From Phaeosaccion multiseriatum (lineage: Eukaryota; Ochrophyta, other classes), in NCBI GenBank assembly GCA_965112735.1, contig OZ218952.1, positions 2,232,001-2,296,000 on the forward strand: DNA of 64,000 bases, written 5' to 3'. A program made the translations under genes and the position numbers. Shown one piece after another: positions 52,185-64,000 of the stretch. A model generated the notes under the pieces. The model was given only the letters and a program-made list of their open reading frames with translations, was not told where the DNA came from and made no database searches. The first letter of the stretch is position 1. Each line of letters begins with the position of its first letter.

Positions 52185-55100
52185 CTACTCCTCCTGTTCC
52201 CCCTTCATTTTATGGCGGAGGAAGGCCTCAACGAAGAGGTCGATGTCACCGTCCAGCACATCCTGCACTCGGGTGGTTTCCGCCTCCATCCTCACGTCTT
52301 TGATTGACTTGTACGGATGCAGCACGTAGTTGCGGATCTGCTGACCCCACGACGCCTGTGTTCACGTTGCGCAGCAAAGCGGAAAGGGGGGAGGGTAGTT
52401 AGGCCGAGCAGCGCCGCACGCATCCACGCACGCAGGCAACACACGCAGGGTAAGCTAACCGCAGTGTGTGAGACAAGAGACCGAGACAGGAGGCAGAGGT
52501 GGAGACAGAGAGAGACCGGTCGATGGAGGCGGAGATGGGACGCAAAGTCACGGCTCCGTCATGAGGGGTTCCGGAGCCGTGACAGTGTGAGAGAGAGTGA
52601 GGTGATCAAAGCCAGAGGTAAAGCAGAGGTAAAGCAGAATGAGTGTGCCCTCCCTCCTTCCCTCCCTCGCTCCCTCCCTCCCTCCCTCCCTCCCTCCCTC
52701 CCTCCCTCCCTCACCTCGACCATGTCCCCTCTGATCTCAGCGATGTCCTTGGCCTGTTGCTCCTGCATTACCACAAGGAGCCGTTCCTTCACCATGTTCA
52801 GGGCCAGGGCCTTGTTCAGGAGCTGGCTCCTCTGCTGCGTGCATCGCACAGAAATGCCTTCAGTGGAAGAGGGAGGGAGGGAGGAGGAGGAGGAGGAGGA
52901 GGAGGAGGAGGAGGAGGATGGAGGAGGAGGAGATGAACACGCAGGCGGCAAAAGGAGGGTACCACACAACAACACACAAGCAGGGGGGTGAGGTCGAGGG
53001 GTGAAAGAAGCCCTACAAGAGAAAGGTCAAGCGGGACTCGACAGGAAGGGCGATGCGACACAAAGTCGGCACGCACAACGCGAAAGGAGGGGACAGTAGA
53101 TTGCGACAGATGTACGTAAGCCAATGAACGCAAGTCAATGATCCAAGCCCATATACCTGGACCTATATAGTACCTACCCGTGGGTATGTGCGTCATGCGC
53201 ACGCCAGTCTCCACCTTGTTGACGTTCTGTCCGCCGGACCCGCCAGACCGCATCGTCGATATCTCGAGGTCAGAGTCGGGAATATCGACATCGCTGGTTC
53301 ATGGAGAGGAGGGAAGGAGGGAGGGAGGGAGGGAGGGAGGGAGCACACCGAGGGGAGTCGCGGCAAGATGGCCCCCAGCCCAGGTATATGTATGTACACA
53401 CAATACACACACACATGCACGGCGGTAAGGAGAGAAGGAGTGGTGAGTGCTCTGATGTCGGACCGTAGGACAGAACGGTTTGGGGAATCTTCTCCTCCTT
53501 GCGCCATCGTTCATTCCGCAAAGAAGGGCCACGCAGGGTAAGCTGGGCAAGCGGTAGGAAGCGAAGCCCCTCCCTCCCTCGCTCCCTCTGCTACCCGCTC
53601 GTTTGGTAGGTGCCGGGTCCGATCCAATTCACGTCCAAGTTCACATTCAATTCCACGATGTAAATTCGTCTACTGTATATGTCAATTTGTTCTCACCCCA
53701 CCCACCTTAACTCCTGCTCGTCCAAGATGGGGAAGGTCTCCACACCTGCGAAGCTCGTCTGCCGCTTGCTCATCGAGTTGAAGGGGCTGATTCGGACCAG
53801 CCTGTGCGTGCCCTTCTCCCCCGAGAGCAGCCCAAAGGCAAAGTCTCCGGTGATCTCCATAGCGCAGCTCTTGATGCCCGCCTCCTGCCCCTTCTCCTCC
53901 TCGATGAGCTTGCACTTCAGGCCCTTTCTCTGGCAGTACCTGTCCAGCCGGAGGGCGGAGGTACGGGGGGGGGAGAAGGCGTGAGGGGGTGGGTTGGGCG
54001 GGGGGAGTGGCACATAACGAAAGCGCCGGGGCAAGGGCGACATGGTTCTTGCATATCCAACATGGAGACCAGTCTGTATGTCTGCCTGTCTGTCCAGCCT
54101 CCCTCCGTCCCTCCCTCCCTCCCCTTCCCCTCTTCCTCCCACGCCCTCTCCTTACCTCTTGTACATGCGCTGCAGCATCTCTGCCCAGTCCTGCGCATCC
54201 GTGCCCCCTGCCCCCCCCGTGATGGTCATTCGGCAGCCGCTGTTATCATAGGCGCCACCCAGGAGCTTCTCCAGCTCCCAAGCATCGAGATCGGCAGAGA
54301 GATGCTCCAGCGCCTCTGTGGCCTCTGTGTAGCGGGGTATGGGGTAGGGTGGGGTGATTGGTTGGGGCCTTGGGCAGACAGGCACAGAGAGAGAGAGACT
54401 AGCAAAGACAGACTTAGCTTACCCTCGACCATCATTTGCTCTTCTTCTGCCTCCAAGCCTCCGTCCTCCGCCAGCAGCTCCAGCACTGTAGTGGCGTCGC
54501 TTCTCCACCGCTCCCACTGCACGAGGCGATCCACCTGCCTCTTGACTACATTGAGCTGGTCAAGGACCGTCTTGGCAGCCGCTGGGTCATCCCAGAACGT
54601 GGGCTCGCCCGACACGCCCTCCAAATACTCGAGCTCCGCCCGTAGCTTGACGTCATCGAGCACACCTGCATTCTTCTCCAGTTTTGCCTCCGTCGTCTCC
54701 AGCATACTTCGCACACTCAGGGCGGTGGTGGGCAAGGCGAGCTGCTGCTGCTGCTGCTCCTTCGCGGAAGCCATGAGAGAAGTACGCCCATGATTGGTCT
54801 CTGCTTCCCCTTGACAACAACCCCAGCCCCTCCGTCGCCGACCTGGTGCAAGAGTGAATCGACTTATGCTGCTCCTCCTGCTGTTGGTTTGGCTCCTTTG
54901 CGTGCCACTCATGGCGTGAGACAAGGTTGACTCCATCAGAGTGCTCATCGGTGCAAAGCCCTGACTGACCGTGGAGCATACGCCAAGCAGTGCAATCGCT
55001 ATTGCCGTACTCTTCCCTGTAGTACACCCTACATGCCCTTCGAGAGGCCTTCGTCCACCAAAGCGCTCTGCCCTCGCTGTTGGTGCTGCCGCTGCTGCTG

Positions 55101-55185
55101 CTCCGGCGGCGTGGACTGATGCGCCTGAGGTTCCAGGGGTGCGGCAAGCTTGGGCAGATTCTCTCCTTCTTCGCTTCGTCAACAT
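52185..55185 (-). CDS. prfB: Plastid peptide chain release factor 2 (PrfB type)
   Basis: Six exons, approximately 55185-54424, 54334-54158, 53942-53708, 53295-53180, 52856-52714 and 52349-52185. RF2 recognises UGA and UAA and triggers peptide release on bacterial-type ribosomes. Seen in order: [100 protein letters not shown] with the SPF stop-codon-reading tripeptide, [20 protein letters not shown] with the catalytic [23 protein letters not shown] and [20 protein letters not shown] ending [17 protein letters not shown]. The N-terminus has a signal segment, [16 protein letters not shown], then SQGFAPMS, a Phe-at-cleavage bipartite plastid presequence. That presequence and its DNA resemble those of the PPR gene at 43 kb. 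The start is the ATG at 55185, before a long basic n-region; a start inside that region is possible. Confidence 0.93.
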
Positions 55186-55491
55186 GTTTAACACAGCAGC
55201 TAAGGCGAATCCCGAAGTGAAGGGGGAGTGCAGGATGCCGATCTGTGAGTCCCTGGAGGTCCAACACGTCAACAAGAATGTTACCGGCTCGTCGATCATC
55301 CGCGCCAGTCTGCAAAAACAAAACGTTTTGCTCTCTTCCCTCAGGGCAGGGGTTAGTTGGGCTTGATGCCTCGACCTCCAGTTGAGTGATGCGACCCTAC
55401 TCGAGGTTTGAAGGGCTCCATAGAGGCTTCTGAGTGCAACAACAAAAACGGAGGAAGGGCGAGAGAAAATTGAGACCCGTTCTCAATCAAG
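55186..55491. promoter_or_regulatory. Divergent promoter (RF2 and CEP131)
   Basis: About 306 bp separate the two start codons. The region is close to balanced base composition, with AAAAACAAAACGTTTTGC at about 55314 and AACAACAAAAACGG at about 55438. Minus-strand frames cross it, so an upstream RF2 start is conceivable. Confidence 0.4.
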
Positions 55492-56219
55492 ATGTCGCAG
55501 CACAGCAGCAGTAGCGGGGGGAATGGGAGTCATTCAGGGAGGCGCTCGTCGACGGCAGCCAAGGTGGAAAGCATTCTTGCCTTCCTGGACAAAGTCCAAA
55601 CAACAAACTCCTCGTCTTCTGAGGAGTACCATGGGCACGAGCACCAACGACTGACGCCGCCGCACTCTCCCCTTTCCAGCCCTAGCAAGGCTTCTACCAC
55701 GTCGAGCCCGTTTGCAAATCTGCAGCAGCGAGGCGCATCTCCTGGAGGACAGGACGCAAGGTCGAGTAGCAGCTCATCATCCGCAGGAGGTAGGCGCCGA
55801 AGGAGGGGCGAAGGCGTGCAGCAGCAACTTCACCGGGAAGAAAGACAGAACAATGATGACCACAGTCTATCCTATTCGATGAGCACCTCTCAAACGAATG
55901 GGAGCCGGGGAGGAGGCAAGAGTGCCTCCGGAACGTCGACAGTAGGAATCCTGGAGCACAACAGCACCAGTGGCACTAGAAGCAACGTGTCCATCGAGAA
56001 GCATCGTCCGAGACGAAAGTGGGTGTGGGATGATTGGGACGACGATGAAGTGGTAGCTGCAAGTAGCGCTGTTGGGGAGGCGCAGCACCAGCAGCCTCCC
56101 CCCACATGGGGACGGGACGACAGAGACAAAGGCGATGCAATGGTCGAGGAGCAGCTTCGCCAGTACAATAGCCAAAGGGCGCCCTCCTCTGACGGCGACT
56201 ACCACCAGAGAGGTCGTTC

Positions 56220-56253
<34 letters not shown>

Positions 56254-58603
56254 GAGGAGGAGGAGGAGGGTGATGACAGCCGTTCGTACTTTGGCGGAGG
56301 GGGGGAGGGGCCTCCTCGACCGAATGACGGATCTGGGGCCCCACGGGGCGGGAGAGACCCGTACGGGGATGGAGATGTCAGTGTGGTATCCTCCGTCACA
56401 GCCGCCACGTATTCAGTGGTGGCGGCAGAGGATATAGCGGCCAAGGTGAGTGTGTCTGTTGCGTTTCGTTTGTCACAAGGAGGAGGGGGGGAGAGAAGGC
56501 GAGGGCTGGACAGAAGTAATCGTGCATATGCGTGTACGTAAGAGAAGAAGATAGAAGAATGTGCCCTTTTTTTAACACCTCCTCCTCCTGCTCCTCCTCC
56601 TCCTCCTTTCGCAGATTTCATCAATGAAGGCAGAGCTGAGAGGGCGCAAGGACGAGGTAAGGTAGTGGAATCGAAAGCGAATCGAATCGAAACGTTGCCG
56701 TTAGCATAACAAATTTCCTGCCCATCTGTGCATCCGGCTTCTACACGCGGCGCGCACCCCTCCCCCCGTCCTCCTTTCTTCTTCCCATCCCCTATATCCC
56801 ATTCCCCTGGCCTCTGCTGTTCGGTCTCTTGCCTCTGATTACGCCTGTCTCTCTGTCTCTGCCTCTTGCCCTCTCTCTGCTCTGTGCTCCTCGCCGTGCA
56901 GGTGATTGAGCTCAAGACCGCCCTGGCGAGGTTGCGCGCCTCCAACGCGCGGCGGAGAGAGCGTCTCGCAGCCAAGTGGGCAGCCAAGCAGGAGCAAGTC
57001 AAGGAGCAGCGCAAGAGCGCCATAGACAGGTGAGTCACTATCTTTGGGTTGGCTGCTTGGTTGGTTGGCTTGGTTGGTTGGTTGATTGGGTGGGTGGTAG
57101 GTTGGTTGGTTGGTTGGTTGATTGGTTGATTGGTTGATTGGGTGGTTGGTTGGTTGCTCCTTCTCGTTTCCTCTAGGGAACGAGTACCAGAGATTCGAGA
57201 CGAGAAGTGTGATGATCTTCGCCAAAGTGTAACGACTTGTCTATGTTCCTCCTATTCCCGCCCCTGCAGGCAGCGAAAGTTCACCGCCGAGGTGGAGGCA
57301 GATGTGGAGGCTCTAAGCAAGAGAAGCGATGAGCTCGAGCGACAAGTACTCAAGGTGTGTGCGTGCGTGCGTGCGCCACTCGGGACCCACTCGTCACAAG
57401 AGAAGCCGTGGTGGAAGGGGGCTTTGCTATAAGCCACCTACCTACCCTACCTAGACGGACTGGCTACCCGCCTACCCGCCCGCCTGCCTGTCTGACTGAG
57501 ACTGTCTGACTGCCTGATGTACGCCTTGGTGACGGCTGCTGCTGCTGCATGTACCAGGCTACTTCTCAAAGACATATTCACCCCCCCCCCTTCCTTCCCA
57601 CTTCGCCCCCTCTCCCTTTCTTCCCCGGTCCAGTTGCGCACGGGTCGACAGCGTGACCTTGACTTGTCCCGCCTCAAATGTGCCAAGGAGCTCAAGAAGG
57701 CAAGGGAAGCTTGGGCAGCGACCGAGAGGAGCAAGCTAGAGAGGCTGGCCAGTCAGAAGATGGGTGCTATCAAGCAGGTACAGAGAGAGAGAGAGGTTGA
57801 GAGTAGAGGGGATGGGAAGGAGAGAGGGTGAGGGAGACAGAGAGGTGAGGGGGAGGGGGGGAGGGGGAGACAACAAGCGAGCGAGCGAGAGAGAGAGAGA
57901 GGGAGGGGGAGGGAGGGAGGGAGGGAGAAGGAGAGCGAGTGCGAGAGGGAGAGGGAGGCGGGGGGGCAGAGAGAGGAAGGATGGACATTGGGGTGGAGGG
58001 GATCTGAATCGGGGGCGGTGGCTGAAGGCAAGGCAGAGCAATACTGTGCTACAACTTTAACTCCCCTCGTCGCACACGCGCAAACATACGTATGCACGCA
58101 CAGGGGGCCATCAAGGCACTGGAGCCGGAGCTGGCCATGCTCGTGAGTGACAACAGAAAGGCCCTGGCGCAGGCCAAAGAGCAGGGCAGGGAGGAGATGA
58201 AGCAGCTTGCCCTCGCCTTGGAGAGGGAGGTGGAGAACCACGTCAATGCAGAGACCATCAAGATGTGAGTGAGGGAGAGAGGGAGGGAGGATGGAGTGAA
58301 AGGAGCGAAGGGGGGGCTGTGCTTTAGCAAGTGTTCCCTTTACTATTCTCTGCTTCCCTTACGTGGCTGCTGCTGCTCTCTTTCTCTCTCCCTCTCCCTC
58401 TCCCTCTCCCTCTCTCTCTCTCTGCGGTACTGTGCGGGCAGCCAAGCCGAGATGGATGCTCAGGTGGCCGCGGCCAAGAGAGAGATCGCTCACGCTCAGA
58501 GGCTCACCACCAGAGAAGGTTTGATGTGGGGGGACAGGGAGCCACAGACTCGCTGACTCGCTGCTGCGACTCAGTCTCTCTCTCGCTCGCTCACACGCAC
58601 CTC

Positions 58604-58647
<44 letters not shown>

Positions 58648-61146
58648 CACGCCCTCGCTCCCCCCACACCCGACCTCAGCGGAGTCTCGAGCAGCGGAGG
58701 TTCGAGACCAAAGCCGCCGGGCCATGGAGCAAGAGAGAGTGCGCTTTGAGGCTGACCGAAAGCGCCTGCGTGAGGCGGGGTGCAGCAGACTAGCCGGGGC
58801 GAGGGAGGAGGGCTTGCAGCAAGCGGCGGAGGCGGATCGAGAGTGCGAAGAGGAGCTGGCCCTGCTCAAGGCGAGGGGAGAGGCCGAGGTGGAGGACAGG
58901 AAGGAGTTGAGAGCGGAGCAGCTGGAGGCGCTGCGGAGGGAGGTGAGCGTGAGTGGGGGAGGAAGGAGGGGGGTGGGGGGGAGGGTTGATGGCAGTAGAT
59001 GGATGGTGGCCCTTGCTCGGGATGCTTTTTGTCTTTTTTTTCGCTTGGTGCTGCTGACGCTAATGCCGATGCCCTGGGCTGTGCTGTGCTGCACGCGTAC
59101 AGGTGACTGCGGAGCTCCAAGAGGAGTCCCTGCGGCGACAGAAAGAGCTCAAAGCCGCAACGAAGGTAATATGACACGTACACAGCACAGCCCGAAAATG
59201 TCGAAAGGCACGCGGAACGAGAGGGAGAGAGAAAGAGAAAGGGCCCGCCTTGTTCCGTTTGGCTCTATCTCTATCTTCGTCTCTCTCCCTTTCCCTCTCT
59301 AGCTCTCTCGCTCGCCTCCTTTTCCTTCAGCTCCGCCCTTCTTTTTGCGATTGCCCTGGTGCCATCAACCCCGCCTCGCCTCATCCCGCCGTCTTTCTTC
59401 TCTCCTCTCCATCTCCCCCCTCCCCTACCCTTGCCCCCTTCAATGCCCCTCTTTGCCTCTACGTATGTGTGCTTGCTGTGTGCGTATGTGCAGGCCAAGT
59501 CGGATGGGGAGGCAGACATGGTGAATAAGAGACTCAGGGATGAAGCGGCAGAACATCTCCAAGCCATGCAGGCAGATGTACGTCCTTCCTTCCGGACTTG
59601 TTTCCTTCCATTCGCCCTACCCTCCTTCCTTCCTTCCTGCCTGCCTGCCTTCCTGCCTGCCTGCCTTCCTTCCTTCCTTCCGTCCGTCAGCCCGTCCGTC
59701 CTTCCCTCCTTCCTTCTTTCCGCCCCCCCCCCCCGCCCCGCGTGCGCGCTTCTCCCTCACACATTCTTTCTTCCTCCCCCCCCCGCCGCACACTCTCTCT
59801 TCCTCCATCCCTCTCTCTTTGTCCCTGCCTCCCTGCCTCCCTCCCTGTGGCCGCCTCGTACGCTGCTTGTGATGCACAACAGAGAGACAAGGAGGTGGAA
59901 GAAGTGAAGCAAACGCTTCGGGCGAGCCTACAAGCCGCGGTGGAAGAGGAGAGGGCAGCCCGGCAGAGGTATCACGACGACAGGGATGCACAGGCACAGG
60001 TCAGTCACAGTCACAAGTCACTCTCTCACTCACTCACTCCCTCACTCACTCATCCACCCACCCAGCCACCCACCCATCCACATTCACTCACTCACGCACT
60101 CATTCACTCACTCACTCATACAGCACTAATACAAAGGAGTACTGACTGCAAAGCAAATATTGAGAGTGACATTCCCTCGGCCTTTCTTCGTTGCGACCTT
60201 GGACCTCACGTACATGCATGCCCATACACACACGCATGCCCATGCACACACACGCACACCCGTACGCACAGCTGGAAGGAGATGTGAAGGAGCTGGAACA
60301 GCGCATTGCGTCGGCAGAGGGGGAGGAGCGCGAGCTTCGAGCGATGCTGCAGGGCCTCACCGACACGGCGGCGCAGGAGAGAGAGCAGCACCGACAGCGA
60401 CTGGCTAAGCTGGAGGAGGAGCTCGAGCAGGAGAGAAAGGACGCAAGGACCCAGGTATACTGAATGTAGTCGACGGCGTACGGGGTGCGGGGTAGGGTAG
60501 AGGGTAGGGGTTTAGGATCAGTGGTTAGGAGGGAAGCGGCGTATAAGCAGCTGTGGTATCACCAAATGATCACCGACCTACCTGCCTGCCTTCATTCCAA
60601 TCTCATTCTGCTCGATTCGGCAGATGGCGGCGCTCCAGCAGAGAGCGGAGAGCTCGGATGATGCCCTTGTGCAGGTGGTGGCCGAGCAAGCGAAGGAGCA
60701 AGAGCGTGTCAGGGCAGAGCAGAGGGACGAGGTGGAGGCCATCGAGATGAAGGTATTGCGCAAACACACGTACACACACGACACACACACGCGCGCACAC
60801 ACCCATACACCAACAACAACGCACACGCGCGCAAACACGCGCACACACACTCACACACACGTACACACACGTACACACACGAGTAGGCAACCCATACCAC
60901 GCCCTCTTCTCCACCTCCTGCTCCTCCCCGTTCCTTCTCTCCCTTCCCTTCCCGCCCCATCCACTGACTACCACCCCCCCGCCTCCCTCGCTCTCCACCG
61001 CCGCTGCCCTGCACTAGATTGACGCTGTGATTCAGCGCAAGCGAGAGCAGCTGCAGAGCCTCAGCGCACAGCTCACGGCGGCCCAGACGGAGAACGCTCT
61101 CCGCGATCAAGAGCTCGAAGAGGCAAGGAAGAAGACCTTCTCGTGA
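55492..61146 (+). CDS. CEP131: CEP131/AZI1-like centriolar satellite and ciliary protein
   Basis: About fourteen exons join in phase. Residues 1 to about 310 are Ser/Gly-rich and disordered, with AKVESILAFLDKVQ near the start. The rest is coiled coil with CEP131-specific blocks: LKTALARLRASNARRRERLA, AIDRQRKFTAEVEADVEALS, KKAREAWAATERSKLERLAS, GAIKALEPELAMLVSDNRKA, REEMKQLALALEREVENHVN, RRAMEQERVRFEADRKRLRE and, at the end, QRDEVEAIEMKIDAVIQRKR then EQLQSLSAQLTAAQTENALR. Exons start near 55492, 56615, 56902, 57270, 57633, 58104, 58441, 58680, 59102, 59494, 59881, 60271, 60624 and 61019; the stop is at 61144-61146. CEP131 acts at basal bodies and centriolar satellites and is needed for cilium assembly in several organisms. 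The next gene, CEP41, converges on it. Confidence rests on order and local similarity in coiled coil, which is weaker evidence than a globular domain. Confidence 0.75.
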
Positions 61147-62217
61147 TGGGCGAACAACACCTTGTCATGAGGCCGTCTCGTTCGGCGTGAGAGGGCATGG
61201 CTGGAGCCTTCCTTCTCTTGTGGCGTGAGAAGCATGAGCGAATGAGCAACGCCTTCCTGTGAGGCTTATGAAGCACAATGAGAGCGGGCTGTGGGAGGGG
61301 CTGGTGCTCATGCTGCCCATTTGCCGCTCCGGCGTTGTTGGGTTGGGTTGGCACAAGGTTGGCATGGATGTTTGTTACTGCTGTCCCAAACACGAATGAG
61401 ACGGCAGCCAGTTTGCCAGCCCGTCGGAAGGTCAGGCGGTCAGTCATGTCCGTCTGTCTGCCCGTCCGTCAATCAGTCAGTCAGTCGGTTAGCCTTCCGT
61501 GAGGGCTCTCGCAGGTGGCTGTGTAGAATGCTCTTGAGGCCATACATAAAGTCTATCGATTAGTACAAGGAGCGTACAAGGTAGGAGAACAGGTGGCCTG
61601 CCTGTGGTAGTGACTGCAATATGTGAGCCCATCAGCCACGGTGGATATCTGCCTCTGCTGCGGCTTGTGTCAAGGCTCAGAGGTGAGGAGCACACACAAT
61701 TCTGGCCACAACACGCAAAGCCGATGTCTCCAATAATGCCGCACTACGCATTTCGAGAATCCTTGGGGCATGGCTCCCCCCTCACGCTCTCTCACATCGC
61801 TTCTCCTTTGGGTGTGGCTTCTATCCGGGACGATGCGGTCGTTTCTCCTCCTCCTCTCCGTCCTCCTCCTCCTCCTCCTCCTCCTCCTCCTCCTCCTCCT
61901 CCTCCTCCTCCTCCTCCTCCTCCTGTTGCTGCTGATGCTGCTGATGCTGGTGCTGGTGCTGCTACTGCTGCAACTGCTGCCCCAGATTGCTGCTTTGGTT
62001 ACTTCTGCAGTCATCGGGCAAGAACCGTTCCACCACCACCACCACCACCACCACCACCACCACCACCAGCACCACCACCACCACCAGCAGCAGCAGCAGC
62101 AACAGAAGCGACGGCGAGCACACGCTCCACTCAAAAGGCTTCCTGTGCTCGCCACAGAACTATTCGAAAAGTCAGTAACGAGCTCCTCATTCTCGATCCG
62201 TTCAAGCAATGATCAGA
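61147..62217. other. Convergent 3' region between CEP131 and CEP41
   Basis: No gene is seen. The interval has GTCAGTCAGTCAGTCGG at about 61470-61490, a (CTC)n run at about 61860-61925, and (CAC)n and (CAG)n runs at about 62031-62105. Long frames on both strands come from these triplet repeats. A unique stretch at 61500-61840 shows no domain. Confidence 0.55.
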
Positions 62218-63022
62218 TCAGAAGCGCCCCTTCCTACTTGTGGCTCTGCTAATGACGCTGTCAGCCACAGTTCTGTCCGACCGCTGGCTCACTCCCCCCC
62301 CTCCTCCCCCTCCTCTCCTCCCCGCTGTCACATGGTTGGACAAGTCTAGCCGCCGAGAGCCGTCGCCGCCACCGACACTGCCATTACTGGACCTCCTCCC
62401 CACCCCGTATTGGTCTGCTGCGCCTGGCCCTGAGCCCGCCCTCGACGAAGCTAAGTTCATCTCGTGGCGCATACTTCTCATCGAGCTGCTGCCATCTCCT
62501 CCTCCTCGTGTGCTGCCTGCGGTGGAGCGCTGTGAGACTGCCCCTCGGCCTGTGCATCCGATTGGCGGAGAGGGGAGAGAAGAGGAGAGAAGAGAGATTG
62601 ATTATAGAGAGCGTGAGAAGAGAAGGAGAAGAAAGAGATGAGAGAGGAGGTGACAATGAGAAAGAGGAAGAGGAAGACAACAAAAGAAGAAAGGGAGAAA
62701 CAGAGCTGAGCAAAAGAAGGGGAGAGAGGGAGGCGTGAGGGCAGCGGCGGAATGGGGACCGACCGAAAGGAGTGCGGCGTTTGTGTGGTTTTTTACAATA
62801 ACACTGTACATCAGATGGAGCAGCGGATGACACCAATACGTGGTTGAGTGAGGAGAGGGGAGATAGAACCGATGGAACACATGAAACAAACGGACCTGTT
62901 CTGCTCGTGGGAGGAGGTTGAGGGGGCTCGCCCTCCACGAAGTCCGGATAGGCTTTGCTAAAGGCACCCAGCCCCCCTGTGTGAGTAGGTATGTAGGTGT
63001 GTGGGTGTGTGTGGGTGTGTGG

Positions 63023-63094
<72 letters not shown>

Positions 63095-64000
63095 CGACAA
63101 TGGTAACCAGTATATAGCAATGGTGAAATGGTGGTGGGAGATTGGTCGTGGGAGAGAGAGACGTCAAGGCACAAAGGGTGTAAGAGGGGGGCGGAAGAGG
63201 TGGGGGGGGGGAGGGGTTCACTCGCCATTTAAATGAAGGCTGTAGCGCCGTCCCTGCGGTAGGCAAATCAAAGCCGCACCCGAGCGCACTCAAGTATCCC
63301 GCCGCGCCGCCCATTCGCCCCCTCCCTCCCTCTCTCCCGCTCACCCTCGAACATCCTCCCCCTCCTTCTCCTCCTCCTCGTCCTGGTCCTCCTCCTGGTC
63401 CCTCTCCCCCACCTGAGAGCACAAAGATGTTGGTGAAACCCCTGGCAATGAGTGTGTTGGCGGCCTCTACGGCTAGGCGCTCCTCCGACTCGTACAGCAC
63501 TATGAGCTTGCCCTCCTGGTTGCGGAACCTTACAAGCTCTTGCGTTTGCCGGTCTTGCTTGAGATTCGACGCCGGAAAACAACGGGCCTAAGTCGTACAA
63601 TAGGGAGAGGGGGCAGGAAGGAACGCAGGCAGTGAGGCGTCTCTCGGTTTCAGCGTTGGCATGACTTGACATCATGGACGCAAGTTCAAAAGGGTAGACA
63701 GCGCAGCCCCACCCGGTGAGGGTGTAGACATTTCTCTCTGCAAGGGGAAGATCCTTCGCTACGGGTTCCTTCCATTGTTGCCGTCCTTCTTTCTTCCTTC
63801 CCTCCCTCCCTCCCTCTCTCCCTCCCTCCTCCAGAGCGTGACCATCGGTCTAGTGCCCCTCGCCTCTCCCGCACAGCGTCGTGTGTTTACCTGTGTGATG
63901 TGGCACAGTGAGAAGTCCTCGGGCCGCCGCATGTCAAGTATCAGGTACGGCCGATCGTATTCCGGGCGGTCCTGAACAGGCCGGCGGGGAGGAAGGAGGG
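62218..64000 (-). CDS. CEP41: CEP41-like rhodanese-domain ciliary protein (partial)
   Basis: The gene runs off the right edge, so the N-terminal part is missing. Exons read on the minus strand are 64000 to about 63893, 63589 to about 63413, about 62985-62895, and 62550 to the stop at 62218. The rhodanese fold is clear: DRPEYDRPYLILDMRRPEDF, SLCHITQ, ARCFPASNLKQ, ELVRFRNQEGKLIVLYESEE, RLAVEAANTLIARGFTNIFV then LSGG, and GAFSKAYPDFVEG. The order and the LYxxEERLAxxAA block match CEP41, a basal-body and axonemal protein required for tubulin glutamylation. The active-site Cys of true rhodaneses is replaced in the LYESEER loop, as in CEP41, so sulfurtransferase activity is not expected. The C-terminus is a Ser/Gly/Arg-rich tail. 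The intron at about 62995-63412 carries a (GT)n run. Confidence 0.82.
63018..63096. repeat. (GT)n microsatellite in a CEP41 intron
   Basis: About 35 GT units with one GC interruption lie just upstream (in minus-strand sense) of the CEP41 exon ending near 62985. Confidence 0.93.

Noticed and set aside
51811-52329. Leu-rich + strand ORF resembling a membrane protein
   Set aside because: The Leu run comes from a (CTC)n/(CTG)n tract overlapping the antisense RF2 terminal exon.
61770-62252. + strand Leu/Ser/Thr-rich ORFs between CEP131 and CEP41
   Set aside because: They come from (CTC)n, (CAC)n and (CAG)n runs, with no domain or splice structure.

Overview
The window looks like nuclear DNA of a flagellated, photosynthetic stramenopile (ochrophyte alga). 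Nearly all genes are split by short GT-AG introns, the intergenic DNA is GC-rich and full of microsatellites, and no bacterial operon, tRNA or rRNA is visible. Two gene products begin with a signal peptide that ends in Gly-Phe, the hallmark of heterokont bipartite plastid targeting. A third (MetRS) probably has a related presequence. Two intronless genes carry C-X4-C-X9-C-X2-H repeats of the kind abundant in stramenopiles. Three genes encode cilium or basal-body proteins, so the organism should make flagella at some stage. I cannot name the species. All exon models were read by eye from open frames and splice sites.

Layout. 1-299: last exon of a SURP-domain protein. 2.1-5.1 kb (-): coiled-coil protein. 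5.5-9.1 kb (+): DRC2/CCDC65, a subunit of the nexin-dynein regulatory complex, fused to an N-terminal ubiquitin-like domain ending in LRGG. 9.6-11.5 kb (+): Cys/His-repeat protein. 12.5-15.7 kb (+): armadillo-like helical protein. 15.7-18.3 kb: degenerate transposon-like ORF (-) rearranged by long foldback repeats. 18.5-23.6 kb (+): TKL-type predicted pseudokinase. 24.6-31.6 kb (-): NCA2/DGS1-like mitochondrial membrane protein. 31.8-36.1 kb (+): FMRP/FXR-like multi-KH RNA-binding protein with a long polyglutamine region. 36.6-41.3 kb (-): organelle-type methionyl-tRNA synthetase. 41.6-43.1 kb (-): plastid PPR protein. 43.25-48.0 kb (+): M18 aspartyl aminopeptidase. 48.5-48.9 kb (-): DUF1971 protein with a signal peptide. 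49.5-50.8 kb (+): second Cys/His-repeat protein. 52.2-55.2 kb (-): plastid peptide chain release factor 2. 55.5-61.1 kb (+): CEP131/AZI1. 62.2-64 kb (-): CEP41, running off the right edge.

Two themes recur. DRC2, CEP131 and CEP41 all serve the cilium. MetRS, the PPR protein and RF2 would all serve organelle gene expression, and the PPR and RF2 genes share a visibly duplicated targeting presequence. Genes mostly alternate strands, so many start regions are compact divergent promoters. The observations I rate highest are the UBL-DRC2 fusion with an intact diglycine, the shared presequence, the foldback locus at 16-17.4 kb, the FMRP-like gene and the pseudokinase.
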